DNA from: Halogeometricum limi
GTDB lineage: Archaea; Halobacteriota; Halobacteria; Halobacteriales; Haloferacaceae
Direction: 5' to 3'
Assembly: GCF_900115785.1 (NCBI RefSeq)
Contig: NZ_FOYS01000001.1
Location: forward strand, 186,001 to 250,000
DNA: 64,000 bases
The position numbers and the translations under genes were made by a program. Below the pieces are notes generated by a model. The model was not told where the DNA came from and did no database searches. It worked only from the letters and a program-made list of their open reading frames with translations. This document shows, piece by piece, positions 33,271 through 42,718 of this stretch; the stretch's first letter is position 1; each line of letters starts with the position of its first letter.

Positions 33271-34110
33271 TCACGGAAGCGGTCGTTCGCGCCGTCCGGT
33301 GACGACGAACCAGTCGACGAGGAAGTTCCCGAGGAACGGGAGCATCGTCACCGTCGCCAGCGTCCACCCGGCCCACTGCGGAACGACCGGCGCGAGGGCG
33401 ACGGCCGTCACGGCCATCTGAATGCCCGCGAGTGCGCGCCGCGTGTCACCGTGCGGTAACTCGAAGACCGGGAGGCCGCGGCGACGACGACGCCACGCGC
33501 CGAGGACGAACAGATACCGCGCCGCGCCGACGGCGAGGTACCACGGCGGGAGCGACCCGACCGAGACGCCGACGAGTGCGGCGACGAGGAGTCCGGCGGC
33601 GTCGACGTTCACGTCCAGGCGCGCACCGAGAAGCGTCGTCCGGTCGCGGAGGCGGGCTATCGCGCCGTCTACGGGGTCGGAGGCGGCGACGGCCCCGTAG
33701 AGGAGCGCCGGAAGCCAGCCGACGGGTGCGGGGACGACCAGTACCCCCGCGAGGAACGCGACGACGACGCCCCGACAGAGCGTCACCGCGTTGGCGGCGC
33801 CGAGCGAATCGAACACTCGGCCTCGTTCGCTCGGTCGGTTTCGATGGGCGTGGCGGCGCGCGAATCCGACGACGCCGAGGACGCCGGCGGCGGAGACGGC
33901 GCCCCACGGCGCACCGGCCCCGGGCGTCCGCCGTTCGGCCACGACTGCGACGAGGAACGTACAGACTGCGAAGGCGACGCCGAGCGTCGTCAGTTGTCGT
34001 CGCGTCCGTCGGGTCCCCGCGTCTCTCACGTCTCCTCGTAGGGTCCGCGGTGCCGTGAACGTTCTCCCGTACGACAGGTTTACCCCCTCACGCTCGTCAG
34101 TTCCGGGCAT
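33271..34110 (-). CDS. CDP-alcohol phosphatidyltransferase family protein
   Basis: These integral membrane enzymes displace CMP from a CDP-linked lipid or polyol with an alcohol. The 279-residue protein has the complete signature D145-x2-D-G-x2-A-R-x8-G-x3-D-x3-D170 (SDPVDGAIAR...GARLDVNVD), so it should be active, with six or so membrane helices around it. The acceptor (inositol phosphate, serine, glycerol phosphate or other) is not readable. It is divergent, with a 57-bp gap, from a four-gene operon for a dehydrogenase, a PTPS homologue, a glycosyltransferase and a methyltransferase, which suggests a joint role in a polar lipid or lipid-linked product; that link is inference. Confidence 0.85.
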   Translation of the reverse strand: MPGTDEREGVNLSYGRTFTAPRTLRGDVRDAGTRRTRRQLTTLGVAFAVCTFLVAVVAERRTPGAGAPWGAVSAAGVLGVVGFARRHAHRNRPSERGRVFDSLGAANAVTLCRGVVVAFLAGVLVVPAPVGWLPALLYGAVAASDPVDGAIARLRDRTTLLGARLDVNVDAAGLLVAALVGVSVGSLPPWYLAVGAARYLFVLGAWRRRRRGLPVFELPHGDTRRALAGIQMAVTAVALAPVVPQWAGWTLATVTMLPFLGNFLVDWFVVTGRRERPLP

Positions 34111-34167
34111 GTCACGACAGCGAGACGGCGGCGACCGGTCGGGGCCCGACGCCGCGGCCGTTCGACG

Positions 34168-35181
34168 ATGACCGACGCGCGCCGCGTTCGGTTTCTCGGC
34201 CCTCGAACCGTAGCGACCGAGACGGTACCGATGCCTCTCCCGGACGACGACGAAGTCCGCGTCGAGACGCGAGTCTCCGCTCTCAGCCCCGGCACGGAAC
34301 TCCTCGTCTACCGCGACTGCGTCCCCGGCGACGTTCCGCTCGACGCGACGATAGACGGCCTCGACGAACCGTTCTCGTACCCGCTCTCGTACGGCTACGC
34401 CGCCGTCGGCGTCGTCACCGCCGTCGGAGACGCCGTCGACGAGTCGTGGGTCGGACGCCGCGTCTTCGCGTTCCACCCCCACGCCAGCCACTTCTGCGTC
34501 TCGCCGGAGTCGCTCGTTCCGCTCCCCGCCGAGGTGTCCGACGAGGACGCGGCGATGCTGGCGACGGTCGAGACGGCGACGGGGTTCGCGATGGACGGCC
34601 GCCCCGGAATCGGCGAACGCGTCGCCGTCTTCGGACAGGGCGTCGTGGGCCTGCTCACCACCGCGCTTCTCTCGCAGTTCCCGCTCTCGCAACTGGTCAC
34701 GGTCGACTGCCACGACGCCCGGCGCGAGCGGTCGCGTTCGCTCGGGGCCGACGTCGTCTTCGGCGCGGACGTGGGAGAAGACGGACTGATGGACGCGTTG
34801 AGCGGGGACGGGCGGACGGACCTCACGTACGAACTGTCCGGCAATCCGGCGGCGCTCTCGGACGCTCTCGCGGTCACGGGCGACGACGGCCGCCTCGTCG
34901 TCGGGTCGTGGTACGGGGAGAAACCCGTCGCGCTGGACCTGGGCGGGCGATTCCACCGCAGCGGAATCGAGATTCGCTCCAGTCAGGTGAGCCGTCTCGC
35001 GCCCGAACACACCGGCCGCTGGGACAAGTCGCGGCGTCTGGACTACGCTCTCGACTCGCTCTCTCGGCTCTCGCCCTCCTCGCTCGTCACTCACCGATTC
35101 CCCGTCGAAGACGCCGCCGACGCCTACCGCCTCTTGGACCGCCGTCCGGAAGACGCCGTCCAGGTTCTTCTCACCTACTGA
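34168..35181 (+). CDS. MDR-type dehydrogenase lacking zinc ligands
   Basis: The 337-residue medium-chain dehydrogenase homologue has VSALSPGTELLVYR (a pattern shared with BchC-like and related MDR proteins), YGYAAVGVVTAVG in place of the GHE-containing zinc block, the Rossmann VAVFGQGVVGLLTT and VGSWYGEK. The usual catalytic Cys and GHE ligands are absent, so it may be an NAD(P)H-dependent reductase or dehydrogenase of a zinc-independent kind, despite being commonly named 'zinc-binding alcohol dehydrogenase'. It opens the operon, 48 bp before the PTPS-like gene. Start: ATG at 34168. Confidence 0.8.
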   Translation: MTDARRVRFLGPRTVATETVPMPLPDDDEVRVETRVSALSPGTELLVYRDCVPGDVPLDATIDGLDEPFSYPLSYGYAAVGVVTAVGDAVDESWVGRRVFAFHPHASHFCVSPESLVPLPAEVSDEDAAMLATVETATGFAMDGRPGIGERVAVFGQGVVGLLTTALLSQFPLSQLVTVDCHDARRERSRSLGADVVFGADVGEDGLMDALSGDGRTDLTYELSGNPAALSDALAVTGDDGRLVVGSWYGEKPVALDLGGRFHRSGIEIRSSQVSRLAPEHTGRWDKSRRLDYALDSLSRLSPSSLVTHRFPVEDAADAYRLLDRRPEDAVQVLLTY

Positions 35182-35229
35182 CCGCGGTTCCGACCGCGGT
35201 TTTAGGGTGTCTCCACCCGACGAACGGAC

Positions 35230-35607
35230 ATGTACTCCGTCACGGTCCGCAGACGACTCGTCGCACAGCACGCGCTGACGGTTCCGGACCCCGGTCCGGA
35301 GGGCGTCCCCCACTCGCACCGCTACCGCCTTGAAGTGACGCTCCGCGGCGAGACGCTGAACGAGTACGACTACCTCGTCGACATCGACGACGTGGAGGCG
35401 ACACTGGACGAAATCGAGCGTCGCTACACCGACGCGTTCTTGAACGACCTCCCGGAGTTCGAGGGGTACAACCCCAGCGTCGAACGGTTCGCGCGGGTCG
35501 TCCACGACAGACTCGTCGACGACGTGGACGCGCCGAACGTCGCGGAGGCGACGGTCACCGTCTGGGAGGACGACGACGCGAACGCCGCCTACACCGACGC
35601 GCACTGA
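35230..35607 (+). CDS. 6-pyruvoyl-tetrahydropterin synthase homologue
   Basis: The 125-residue protein has the PTPS/QueD T-fold layout. The three zinc histidines are recognisable: His14 (AQHALTV) and His28/His30 (PHSHRY, replacing the usual HGHNY). The catalytic Cys normally four residues before the first of the pair is Glu24 (PEGVPHSH), as described for PTPS-III-type enzymes. LVDIDDVEATLDEI, LPEFEGYNPSVERFA and the final VTVWEDD match the remaining conserved blocks. It may act on a pterin or 7,8-dihydroneopterin-like substrate by a different route from QueD. Its last A forms the overlap with the glycosyltransferase ATG at 35607. Confidence 0.85.
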   Translation: MYSVTVRRRLVAQHALTVPDPGPEGVPHSHRYRLEVTLRGETLNEYDYLVDIDDVEATLDEIERRYTDAFLNDLPEFEGYNPSVERFARVVHDRLVDDVDAPNVAEATVTVWEDDDANAAYTDAH

Positions 35608-36689
35608 TGCGCGTCGCCCTCGTCGTCCCCGGGTCGATAGAGACGCTCTCCGGCGGATTCGCCTACGACCGGGCCCTCGTCGCGTCGCTTCGCGAGGCGG
35701 GAGACACCGTCGAGGTGGTGTCTGTCCCGTGGCGGCGCTACCCGTTCGGCCTCGTGGACTCGCTTTCGCCGACGCCGCTCTCGCCGTCTCTCGCCGACGC
35801 CGACCTGATTCTCGCCGACGAACTGGCACATCCGGCGCTCCTCCGTCTCTCATCCGAGGCCCCCGTCGTCGCCCTCGTCCACCACCTCCGGTGCGACGAG
35901 AGCGAGGGCGTCCGCGCCGCACTCGCCGGAACGCTCGAACGACGGTTCCTCGCCCGGTGCGACGCGGCCGTCTGCACCAGTCACGCGACGGCGTCTTCCG
36001 TCGAGACGCGCGCGCCGACGCTCCCGACGCACGTCGCGCCGCCCGCGGACACGCAGTTCGACCCCGCGGTGACGCGTGCGTTCGTGAGCGAACGCGCCCG
36101 CGAAGACCCCTTCCGCGTCGCTTTCGTCGGCAACCTCGTCCCGAGAAAAGAGGTGTTGACGCTCCTCGACGCACTCGCCGGACTGGACGACTCGACGCCG
36201 TGGCGGGCCACGCTGGTCGGTCCACACCCGGATGACGTCTACCGACGACGGGTCGAACGCCGAATCCGGCGACGCGGTCTGGGAGAGTCGGTCCGACTCG
36301 CGGGCGAACTCCCGACCGAGGAGGTGGCCGCCGCCCTCCGAGAGAGTCACGTGTTCGCGATGCCGTCGTCGCACGAGGGGTTCGGAATCGCCTATCTGGA
36401 GGCGATGGGGTTCGGTCTCCCGGTCGTCGCCGCCGCGTCCGGCGGCGCGTCGGACCTCGTCGACGCCGAGACGGGGGTTCTCGTCGCTCCCGGCGACGCC
36501 GACGCGGTTCGAGACGCTCTCGACGGATTCGCGAGCGACCGGACTGCCCTCGAAGCGGCGGGTCACGCGGCACTCGCCCGGTACCGAGCGCACCCCTCGT
36601 GGGCCGAGACGACGCGCGAGTGTCGGGCGTTCCTCCGCGGCGTCGGCGAGGGCGCTCGCCGGAAGCAACCCGCGGAGGGGCACGCGTGA
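35607..36689 (+). CDS. GT4-type glycosyltransferase
   Basis: The 360-residue protein has two Rossmann-like domains typical of GT-B enzymes. The C-terminal half carries VAFVGNLVPRKEVLTLLDAL and the HEGFGIAYLEAMGFGLPVV block with the E-x7-E catalytic pair at Glu257 and Glu265. It should transfer a sugar from a nucleotide-sugar to an unknown acceptor. A 1-bp overlap with the PTPS-like gene upstream and a GTGA overlap with the methyltransferase downstream (36686-36689) bind it tightly into the operon. Confidence 0.9.
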   Translation: MRVALVVPGSIETLSGGFAYDRALVASLREAGDTVEVVSVPWRRYPFGLVDSLSPTPLSPSLADADLILADELAHPALLRLSSEAPVVALVHHLRCDESEGVRAALAGTLERRFLARCDAAVCTSHATASSVETRAPTLPTHVAPPADTQFDPAVTRAFVSERAREDPFRVAFVGNLVPRKEVLTLLDALAGLDDSTPWRATLVGPHPDDVYRRRVERRIRRRGLGESVRLAGELPTEEVAAALRESHVFAMPSSHEGFGIAYLEAMGFGLPVVAAASGGASDLVDAETGVLVAPGDADAVRDALDGFASDRTALEAAGHAALARYRAHPSWAETTRECRAFLRGVGEGARRKQPAEGHA

Positions 36690-37606
36690 AGGGGGATTTC
36701 CAGCGGTACCTCCGAGCGAAGGAGACGGTCGACGACCGAGCGTTCGACCCCCGCGTCCGTCGCGCCGTTCGCTCGGACCTCGCCGCACGTTCGGGGACGG
36801 TTCGTCTCCTCGACGCCGGGGCCGGAACCGGCCCCTTCCTCCGACGTCTCTTGACGTGGGACGACGTTCCCGACCTGACCTACGTCGCCGTCGACGCCGA
36901 CGAAACGAGTCTCGAACTGGGAGCTCGACTGGTCGAAGAACGCGCGCGAGAGCTCCGCTACTCGGTCGATACCGACGGTTCGACTCCGGAGAATCCGGCG
37001 TTCGACGTCCTCGGCGACACGCTGGCGACGCTCTCACTCCGGGGACGGAACGCCGTCGACGTGCGGTTCGTCCGCGCCGACGCCCTCGACGCGGCCGACG
37101 CAGGGGGATGGACCGTCGTCGTCGCGCAGGCGTTCGTCGACTTACTCGGCCCGGACGAGGTGGACCGACTGCTCGCCGGTCTCGTCTCGGGCGGGCGGTT
37201 CTACTTTCCCATCACGTTCGACGGCGGCACCGCGTTCGCCCCCGGACACGACGCCGACGACGCGGTTCTCGCGGCGTACCACGACACGATGCACGCCGGC
37301 GACAGGTGGGGTTCGCGGGCGGGTCGGAGACTCGAATCTCACCTGGATTCGCGCGGCGTCGACTACGTCGCGGGCGACAGCGATTGGCACGTCCGTCCGG
37401 TCGGGGGAGCCTACCCGGCCGACGAGGCGGCGTTCCTCCGGACCATCGTCGACACCGTCGGCGACGCGGTTCGCGGACACGTCGACGAGGTGGTTCGAGC
37501 GACGTGGCTCACCGCTCGGCGACGGCAACTCGCCGAGAGGACGCTCGAATACGTCGCGAAGAACAGAGACGTGAGCGGGCGGGTGGGTTCGACTACTCCT
37601 CGGTAG
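36686..37606 (+). CDS. Class I SAM-dependent methyltransferase
   Basis: The 306-residue protein contains the SAM-binding glycine loop LLDAGAGTGPFL (about residues 41-52), an acidic strand-2 end YVAVDADETSLEL and motif III-like GGRFYFPITFDGG. The N-terminus (MKGDFQRYLRAKETVDDRA) is a pattern common in small-molecule methyltransferases of archaea. The substrate is unknown; the operon suggests the product of the adjoining glycosyltransferase or pterin-like enzyme. Start GTG at 36686, overlapping the glycosyltransferase stop. Its 3' end overlaps the convergent sufU gene by 14 bp. Confidence 0.85.
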   Translation: MKGDFQRYLRAKETVDDRAFDPRVRRAVRSDLAARSGTVRLLDAGAGTGPFLRRLLTWDDVPDLTYVAVDADETSLELGARLVEERARELRYSVDTDGSTPENPAFDVLGDTLATLSLRGRNAVDVRFVRADALDAADAGGWTVVVAQAFVDLLGPDEVDRLLAGLVSGGRFYFPITFDGGTAFAPGHDADDAVLAAYHDTMHAGDRWGSRAGRRLESHLDSRGVDYVAGDSDWHVRPVGGAYPADEAAFLRTIVDTVGDAVRGHVDEVVRATWLTARRRQLAERTLEYVAKNRDVSGRVGSTTPR

Positions 37607-38012
37607 TCGTCTCGTCGACGTCGAGGTCACCCTCGTAGATGGCCGCGCCGTCTTGGGCCACCTGCCGGGCGAGGACGGCGCATTTGATGCGCATCGGCGA
37701 GATGTCGACGCCGAGCATCTCGGTGACGTCGTCGGTGTCCATCTCCTCCAGTTCCGACAGCGTCGTCCCCTGCAGGCGTTCCGAGAGCATGCTCGCGGAA
37801 GCCTGACTGATGGCACAGCCGTCGCCGCTGAACGCGACGAACTCGATGGTCTCGCCGTCGTCTTCGAGACGGACCTGCATCGTGATGGTGTCTCCGCAGG
37901 ACGGGTTCTCGCCCGTGTGCGAGAACGTCGGCTCCTCCATCTCGCCCTTGTTTCGGGGGTTCTTGTAGTGGTCCAGAATCTGCTGCCGGTACATGTCCGA
38001 GCCCATACCCAT
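37593..38012 (-). CDS. sufU: Fe-S cluster scaffold SufU/IscU-like
   Basis: The 139-residue protein has the scaffold's three cysteines and Asp: ENPSCGD (Cys39, Asp41), DGCAISQASASML (Cys66) and IKCAVL (Cys111), with the IscU-type N-terminus MYRQQILDHYKNPRNKG. It accepts sulphur from the cysteine desulfurase encoded at 41272-42549 and either assembles clusters or acts as a zinc-dependent sulphur acceptor, as SufU does. ATG at 38012 (or 38006) is used. It sits on the same strand as sufS but is separated from it by an MscS-like and a transducer gene. Confidence 0.9.
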   Translation of the reverse strand: MGMGSDMYRQQILDHYKNPRNKGEMEEPTFSHTGENPSCGDTITMQVRLEDDGETIEFVAFSGDGCAISQASASMLSERLQGTTLSELEEMDTDDVTEMLGVDISPMRIKCAVLARQVAQDGAAIYEGDLDVDETTTEE

Positions 38013-38107
38013 AGTTATCGGGCGTAGGGCTGTTCTCCGGATAAGGGTTCCGGGGCTGTCGATATCTCGCTCGCGGTCTCTCGACGACGCTCGCGGGTCG
38101 GTCACGC

Positions 38108-38701
38108 TCACGACGACGATTCCGTCTGTTCCGTCGGCGTCCCCTCGTCCGGCGACTCCACCCGTCGCCACTTCTTCTCCACTTCGCGGTTCGCGACGAC
38201 GACCACGTCGTCGGAGTCGTCTCGGAACCGACTCTTCCGGAGACCGATAGACGTCACGACGCCCGTGACGGGGTCGGCGACCACCCGGTCGCCGGGGTTG
38301 AAGTCGGGGTCGCGGAGGAGGTAGACGCCCGCGACGGTGTCGGCTATCATGTTCGAGAGCGCGTAGGAGACGCCGAGGGCGACGAACCCCGTCGCCGTCC
38401 CGAGGCTGGCGGCCACGTCGCCCATTCCGACTATCTTGAAGAACGCCAGACCCGCCCCGAACCAGAGGAACACGCCGGCGACGGTGACGCCGAGGCTGAC
38501 CACGAGGTCCTGTTCTTCGGGGTAGAGCGCGTCGAGACTGCGCCGGAGGAGGGACAACGCGACGCTGATGACGGCGTAGGCGAGGACGAGAAAGACGATT
38601 CCGCCGAGGACGTTCGGAACCGCGGCGCGAATCCCGGCGACGAAGTCGAGAAACGTCTGCTGGACTATCTGTGAGATGGAGTCGCTCGCCGTCTGGTACA
38701 T
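38108..38701 (-). CDS. Small MscS-like mechanosensitive channel
   Basis: The 197-residue protein has three membrane helices (about 28-50, 68-92 and 100-128) and the start of a beta domain. The last helix (GTATGFVALGVSYALSNMIADTVAGVYLL) is Gly/Ala-patterned, the pore-lining TM3 type of MscS, followed by NPGDRVVAD and VTSIGLRKSRFRD. It lacks the large C-terminal alpha/beta vestibule of E. coli MscS, as many small archaeal members do. It could release osmolytes on hypo-osmotic shock. It is located between sufU and a transducer gene, all on the minus strand, with a 95-bp gap to sufU. Confidence 0.85.
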   Translation of the reverse strand: MYQTASDSISQIVQQTFLDFVAGIRAAVPNVLGGIVFLVLAYAVISVALSLLRRSLDALYPEEQDLVVSLGVTVAGVFLWFGAGLAFFKIVGMGDVAASLGTATGFVALGVSYALSNMIADTVAGVYLLRDPDFNPGDRVVADPVTGVVTSIGLRKSRFRDDSDDVVVVANREVEKKWRRVESPDEGTPTEQTESSS

Positions 38702-38770
38702 GCGTCTGTCTCTCCCCGTTGATGGACAAAAAACTGGTCGCTCGTCCGACCCGTCCGCGTCGCGCCCGGA

Positions 38771-41065
38771 CTACACCTGCGGCGTCTGCGACGCCCCACG
38801 ACCGCTCGACCCGTTCTCGGTCTGTCGGACGACGTCCGCCGACGCACCGGCGCCTGCCGCGTCCGCCGTCTCGCCGTCCACCTCGAACTGTTCGAGGAGC
38901 GTGTGGAGTTGGTCCGCGCGGTCCGCAAGCGACTGCACGCTTCCCGACACCTCCGCCAGCGACGAGGACTGCTCCTCGGAGGCGGCCGAGACGTTCTCGG
39001 CTTTGGCCGTCGTGTCGGAACTGATTCGCGCCACGTCCTCGACGATGGTGACGACCTGTTCCGTGGTCTCAGCCTGGTCCTTCGTCGTCGCCTCTATCTC
39101 CTGAACGCCGTTGTTCGCCTCCTCGAAGGCACCGACGACGGCGTCGACGGCGTCGAGTGCGCGTTCGACCACGTCGACGCCGTTCGAGACGTTCTCGCCG
39201 GTGTCGTGCATGTCCTCGGCGGTCTGTTCGGTCGACGTCACGACGTCGCCGATGAGCGTCTCTATCTCGTCGGTCGCCTCGCTGGCCTCGCTGGCGAGCG
39301 TCTTTATCTCGTCGGCGACGACGGCGAACCCCTCGCCCGCCTCACCGGCGCGAGCGGCCTCGATGGAGGCGTTCAGCGCCAGGAGGTTCGTCTGCTCGGC
39401 GATGCCGTCTATCATCTCGACGATTTCGCGTATCTGTTTGATCTCCGTCTCCAGCGACTCCACCTCGGTCACGCGCCTGTCGGTCCGCCGTTCGATGGTG
39501 TTCATCTCGTCGATGGCGTTCTGCGCGTACTGTTGTGCGTCGCGGCCGCGTTCGACCGCGCCCTCGGCGGTGTCTGCGACTTCCGTCGCGGAGGCGGCGA
39601 CCTCTTCGATGGTCGCCGACATCGTCGTCATCTCGTCGCTCGCGGTCCCCAGTCGGTCGTCCTGTCGCTCCGCGCCCGCAGAGATGGCCTGCACGGACTC
39701 GCTGACCTGCTCGCTGGCCTGCTGAATCTCTTCGGTGCTCGTCGTCACCTGTTCGCTCGCGGCCGCCACCTCGTCGGCGAACCGCTGAATGTCGACGACG
39801 GTGTGTTCGAGTTCGTCCATCATCGCGTTGAACGACGTCGCGATGTCGGCCATCGCCTCGTTGTCCTCGTCGGGGTCCATCCGCCGGGTCAGGTCGCCGT
39901 CGGCGCAGGCGGTCATGACGGCGCTGTACGCCCCCGCCTGCGCTTCGAGGTGGTTCGCCGTCTCCTTGCTCTCCGCGATTCGCGTCCGCAGGGAGTCGCG
40001 CATCGACCCGAAGGCGTCGTACAACTGTCCGATTTCGTCCACTCTGTCCGACTCGACGTCGACATCGAGGTTGCCGCCTTCCAGTTCGTTCGCCTTCTCC
40101 TCTAAGTCGCGCAGGGCGAACACGGTGTTGCGCCCGACGACGACGCCGAGGACGCCCAGACCGACGACGGCGCTCCCGAGCAGCATCAGGAAGTCGTTCC
40201 CGACGCCCGTCGCGAGCGAGAACGCGCTCGACTCCGGCACGTGCGTCACGACGGCCCAGTCGGTCCCTTCGATGGGAGCGTACCCCATCAGAAACGGTGC
40301 GTCGACGAGGCCGTCGACGGCGTCCATCTCGACGATTCCCTCGTTGCCTTGCGCACCCAGCGAGACGGCATCTGCGTCCTTTCCGAGGACGTACGTCGAG
40401 GTGATGGCCTCGCCGCGACTGTCCATCATCACCTCGCCGTCGCCGTTGTCGACGACCATCACGAAGCTCCCGTCGATACTCGTCTCCAGTTGGGACGACA
40501 TCTCGGAGACGTCCGCCGTGACGACGACGAGATAGTCTTCGTGGCCGTTCACCGGCGACGTCCACGAGAGCAGCGACGCGCCGCCCGAGGTGTAGACGTC
40601 CGACCGGAACACGTCGTCGGCATCGGAGAACGAGCGCTCGTCGGCCGCCCACGCCGCCTGTCCCGTCGTCATCGACGACCCGACCAGCGACTGGTCCGTG
40701 CTCGCGAGGACGGTGTTCGACCCGGCGTCGACGTAGTGGACCGAGTGGACGTCCTCGGGAACGGCGTCCATCTCGTTGTTCAGGAACATCCCGACCGACT
40801 CGGGGTCTTCCGTCTTCATCACCTGATACTCGGAGAGCATCGCCGCCGTCTGCTTGCGTTGGCTCACCCAACCCTCCACCTCACCACCGCTCAGCGCGGC
40901 GGAGGTGATTATCTGGTCGGTCACGCTGTTTTCGACCTTCGCTTGGCTGTTCGTGTACGCGTACGCCGAAATCCCCCCCAGGACCAGCAGTATCGCGAGA
41001 ACTACGGCGAGGAACTTCAGGCCGTAACTCGCTCGAATTCGTCTCGGGACGACTGTGCTTACCAT
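38771..41065 (-). CDS. Methyl-accepting taxis transducer (Htr type)
   Basis: The about 764-residue protein has a short cytoplasmic N-terminus, a membrane helix (residues 18-38), an extracellular Cache-like sensor domain (about 40-285), a second helix (about 292-318), two HAMP-like segments and a long coiled-coil signalling domain. The tip hairpin [33 protein letters not shown] (about 557-589) is the CheA/CheW contact. Glu/Gln-rich heptads supply methylation sites. ATG at 41065 has SD-like GAGGT eight bases upstream; ATG at 41071 is the alternative with poorer spacing. The ligand is unknown. Confidence 0.9.
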   Translation of the reverse strand: MVSTVVPRRIRASYGLKFLAVVLAILLVLGGISAYAYTNSQAKVENSVTDQIITSAALSGGEVEGWVSQRKQTAAMLSEYQVMKTEDPESVGMFLNNEMDAVPEDVHSVHYVDAGSNTVLASTDQSLVGSSMTTGQAAWAADERSFSDADDVFRSDVYTSGGASLLSWTSPVNGHEDYLVVVTADVSEMSSQLETSIDGSFVMVVDNGDGEVMMDSRGEAITSTYVLGKDADAVSLGAQGNEGIVEMDAVDGLVDAPFLMGYAPIEGTDWAVVTHVPESSAFSLATGVGNDFLMLLGSAVVGLGVLGVVVGRNTVFALRDLEEKANELEGGNLDVDVESDRVDEIGQLYDAFGSMRDSLRTRIAESKETANHLEAQAGAYSAVMTACADGDLTRRMDPDEDNEAMADIATSFNAMMDELEHTVVDIQRFADEVAAASEQVTTSTEEIQQASEQVSESVQAISAGAERQDDRLGTASDEMTTMSATIEEVAASATEVADTAEGAVERGRDAQQYAQNAIDEMNTIERRTDRRVTEVESLETEIKQIREIVEMIDGIAEQTNLLALNASIEAARAGEAGEGFAVVADEIKTLASEASEATDEIETLIGDVVTSTEQTAEDMHDTGENVSNGVDVVERALDAVDAVVGAFEEANNGVQEIEATTKDQAETTEQVVTIVEDVARISSDTTAKAENVSAASEEQSSSLAEVSGSVQSLADRADQLHTLLEQFEVDGETADAAGAGASADVVRQTENGSSGRGASQTPQV

Positions 41066-41271
41066 CGACATATACCTCTCCTACAGAACGATTGGTATAG
41101 TTGTGACTCTCAAATTATTCCGATAGATAATCAGAGCAGATTGTATTCTGAAACGATAATGATGTCTTTACTAGACTCGACGAGTTCGAATACCTCGTTC
41201 GGTCGGTTTTCCCGAAAACGCGCCCGTTCGGCTCTCTCGTTCGCTGCAAAAGGACTGGCCCGAGCGTCGTC

Positions 41272-42549
41272 TCAGGCGAACAACTGCCGGGCGTCGTCGA
41301 CGGCGTCGACGAGTTTGTCTATCTCCTCGTACGTGTTGTAGATGTAGAACGACGCTCGCGTGGAGGCGGCCGCGCCGAGTTTGTCGTGCAGGGGTTGCGT
41401 GCAGTGGTCGCCGGCGCGGACGGCGACGGCGTGGTCGTTGAGGATGCTCGATAAGTCGTGCGCGTGCACGCCGTCCAAGTTGAACGCCACGAGTCCGCCT
41501 CTGTCGTCTCCGGGCGGGCCGTATATCTCGATGTCGTCGAACTCGTCCAACCGGTCGTAGGCGTACTCCGCGAGGAGTTCCTCGTGCTTCTGGACGTTCT
41601 CCATCCCGATATCGTCGAGGTAGTCGATGGCCGCGTGGAGGGCGATTCCCTGCTCGATGACGGGCGTTCCCGCCTCGAACTTCCACGGCAGGTCCTCCCA
41701 CGTCGACTCCTCGTAGGTGACGCGACGAATCATCTCGCCGCCGTAGAGGTACGGCGACGTGTCTTCGAGAATCTCCTCTTTCCCGTAGAGGACGCCGATA
41801 CCCGTCGGTCCGAGCATCTTGTGTCCCGAGAAGGCGAAGAAGTCCGCATCGATGTCCTTCACGTCCACGGGACGCGTCGGAACGGACTGCGCGCCGTCGA
41901 CGAAGATGTACGCGCCCACCTCGTGCGCCATGTCTGCGAGTTCGGCGACGGGGTTGATGGTGCCGAGCGTGTTCGAGACGTGGACGACGGAGACCATCTT
42001 CACGCTGTCGTCTATCAGTTCTTTCGCGTGCTCCATGTCGAGACGGCCCTCGTCGTCGACGCGGATGTACTCCACCGACGCGCCCGTCTTCTTGGCTATC
42101 TGTTGCCACGTGACGAGCGAGGCGTGGTGCTCCATCTCCGTCAGGACCACCGTGTCGCCCGGACCGAGTTCTTCGAGGCCCCACGCGTAGGCGACGAGGT
42201 TTATCGCCTCCGTCGTGTTCTTCGTGAAGACTATCTCCTCGCGTCCGTCGGCGTTGACGAACTCCGCCACCCTGTCGTGGGCGTTCTCGTAGGCGACGGA
42301 CGCCTCCTGACTGAGGTGGTGGATGCCGCGGTGGACGTTCGAGTTGTAGCCGTAGTAGTAGTCCACGATGGCGTCCACGACCTGTCGCGGCGTCTGACTG
42401 GTCGCCGCGTTGTCGAGGTAGACAAGCGGTAAGTCGTCGTTCTCGCCTTCACCGGGGACCGTGAAGTCGCCGCCGACCTTCCGGTCGAGGATGGGGAAGT
42501 CCTCGCGGATGGCCGCGACGTCTATCGGGTACGATTCCTGCACTCCCAT
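41272..42549 (-). CDS. sufS: Cysteine desulfurase SufS
   Basis: The 425-residue group II cysteine desulfurase has PLP-lysine Lys244 (SGHKMLGPTG), the EMEHHASLV block with the PLP-stacking His, VDGAQSV, and the active cysteine Cys383 (RAGDHCTQP). It mobilises sulphur from cysteine for Fe-S assembly through SufU. A short insert of about 12 acidic residues near position 30-42 is present. Start: ATG at 42549. It belongs with sufU (37593) but two signalling/osmosensing genes lie between. Note that a promoter for the transducer could be in the 206-bp gap at 41066-41271, which has AT-rich runs. Confidence 0.95.
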   Translation of the reverse strand: MGVQESYPIDVAAIREDFPILDRKVGGDFTVPGEGENDDLPLVYLDNAATSQTPRQVVDAIVDYYYGYNSNVHRGIHHLSQEASVAYENAHDRVAEFVNADGREEIVFTKNTTEAINLVAYAWGLEELGPGDTVVLTEMEHHASLVTWQQIAKKTGASVEYIRVDDEGRLDMEHAKELIDDSVKMVSVVHVSNTLGTINPVAELADMAHEVGAYIFVDGAQSVPTRPVDVKDIDADFFAFSGHKMLGPTGIGVLYGKEEILEDTSPYLYGGEMIRRVTYEESTWEDLPWKFEAGTPVIEQGIALHAAIDYLDDIGMENVQKHEELLAEYAYDRLDEFDDIEIYGPPGDDRGGLVAFNLDGVHAHDLSSILNDHAVAVRAGDHCTQPLHDKLGAAASTRASFYIYNTYEEIDKLVDAVDDARQLFA

Positions 42550-42718
42550 TGCACTCTCCTAACGGTCCCAGCACTAACACGCCTTCGGTCCGCACGCTCG
42601 GGCGCAACCGAATTCGGTAACGCTCTCAGCGGTCGCGCGGCGTCGTCGTATCGACTCCAAGCCGTCGACGCCGAGGGACGTCCGCACCGTTATTTCGTTC
42701 GGACGCCTACTATATGGG

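Noticed and set aside
33271-36573. An 1100-codon minus-strand open frame
   Set aside because: It is antisense to the dehydrogenase, PTPS and glycosyltransferase genes; only the part up to 34110 is real (CDP-alcohol transferase). Long shadow frames are expected at this GC content.
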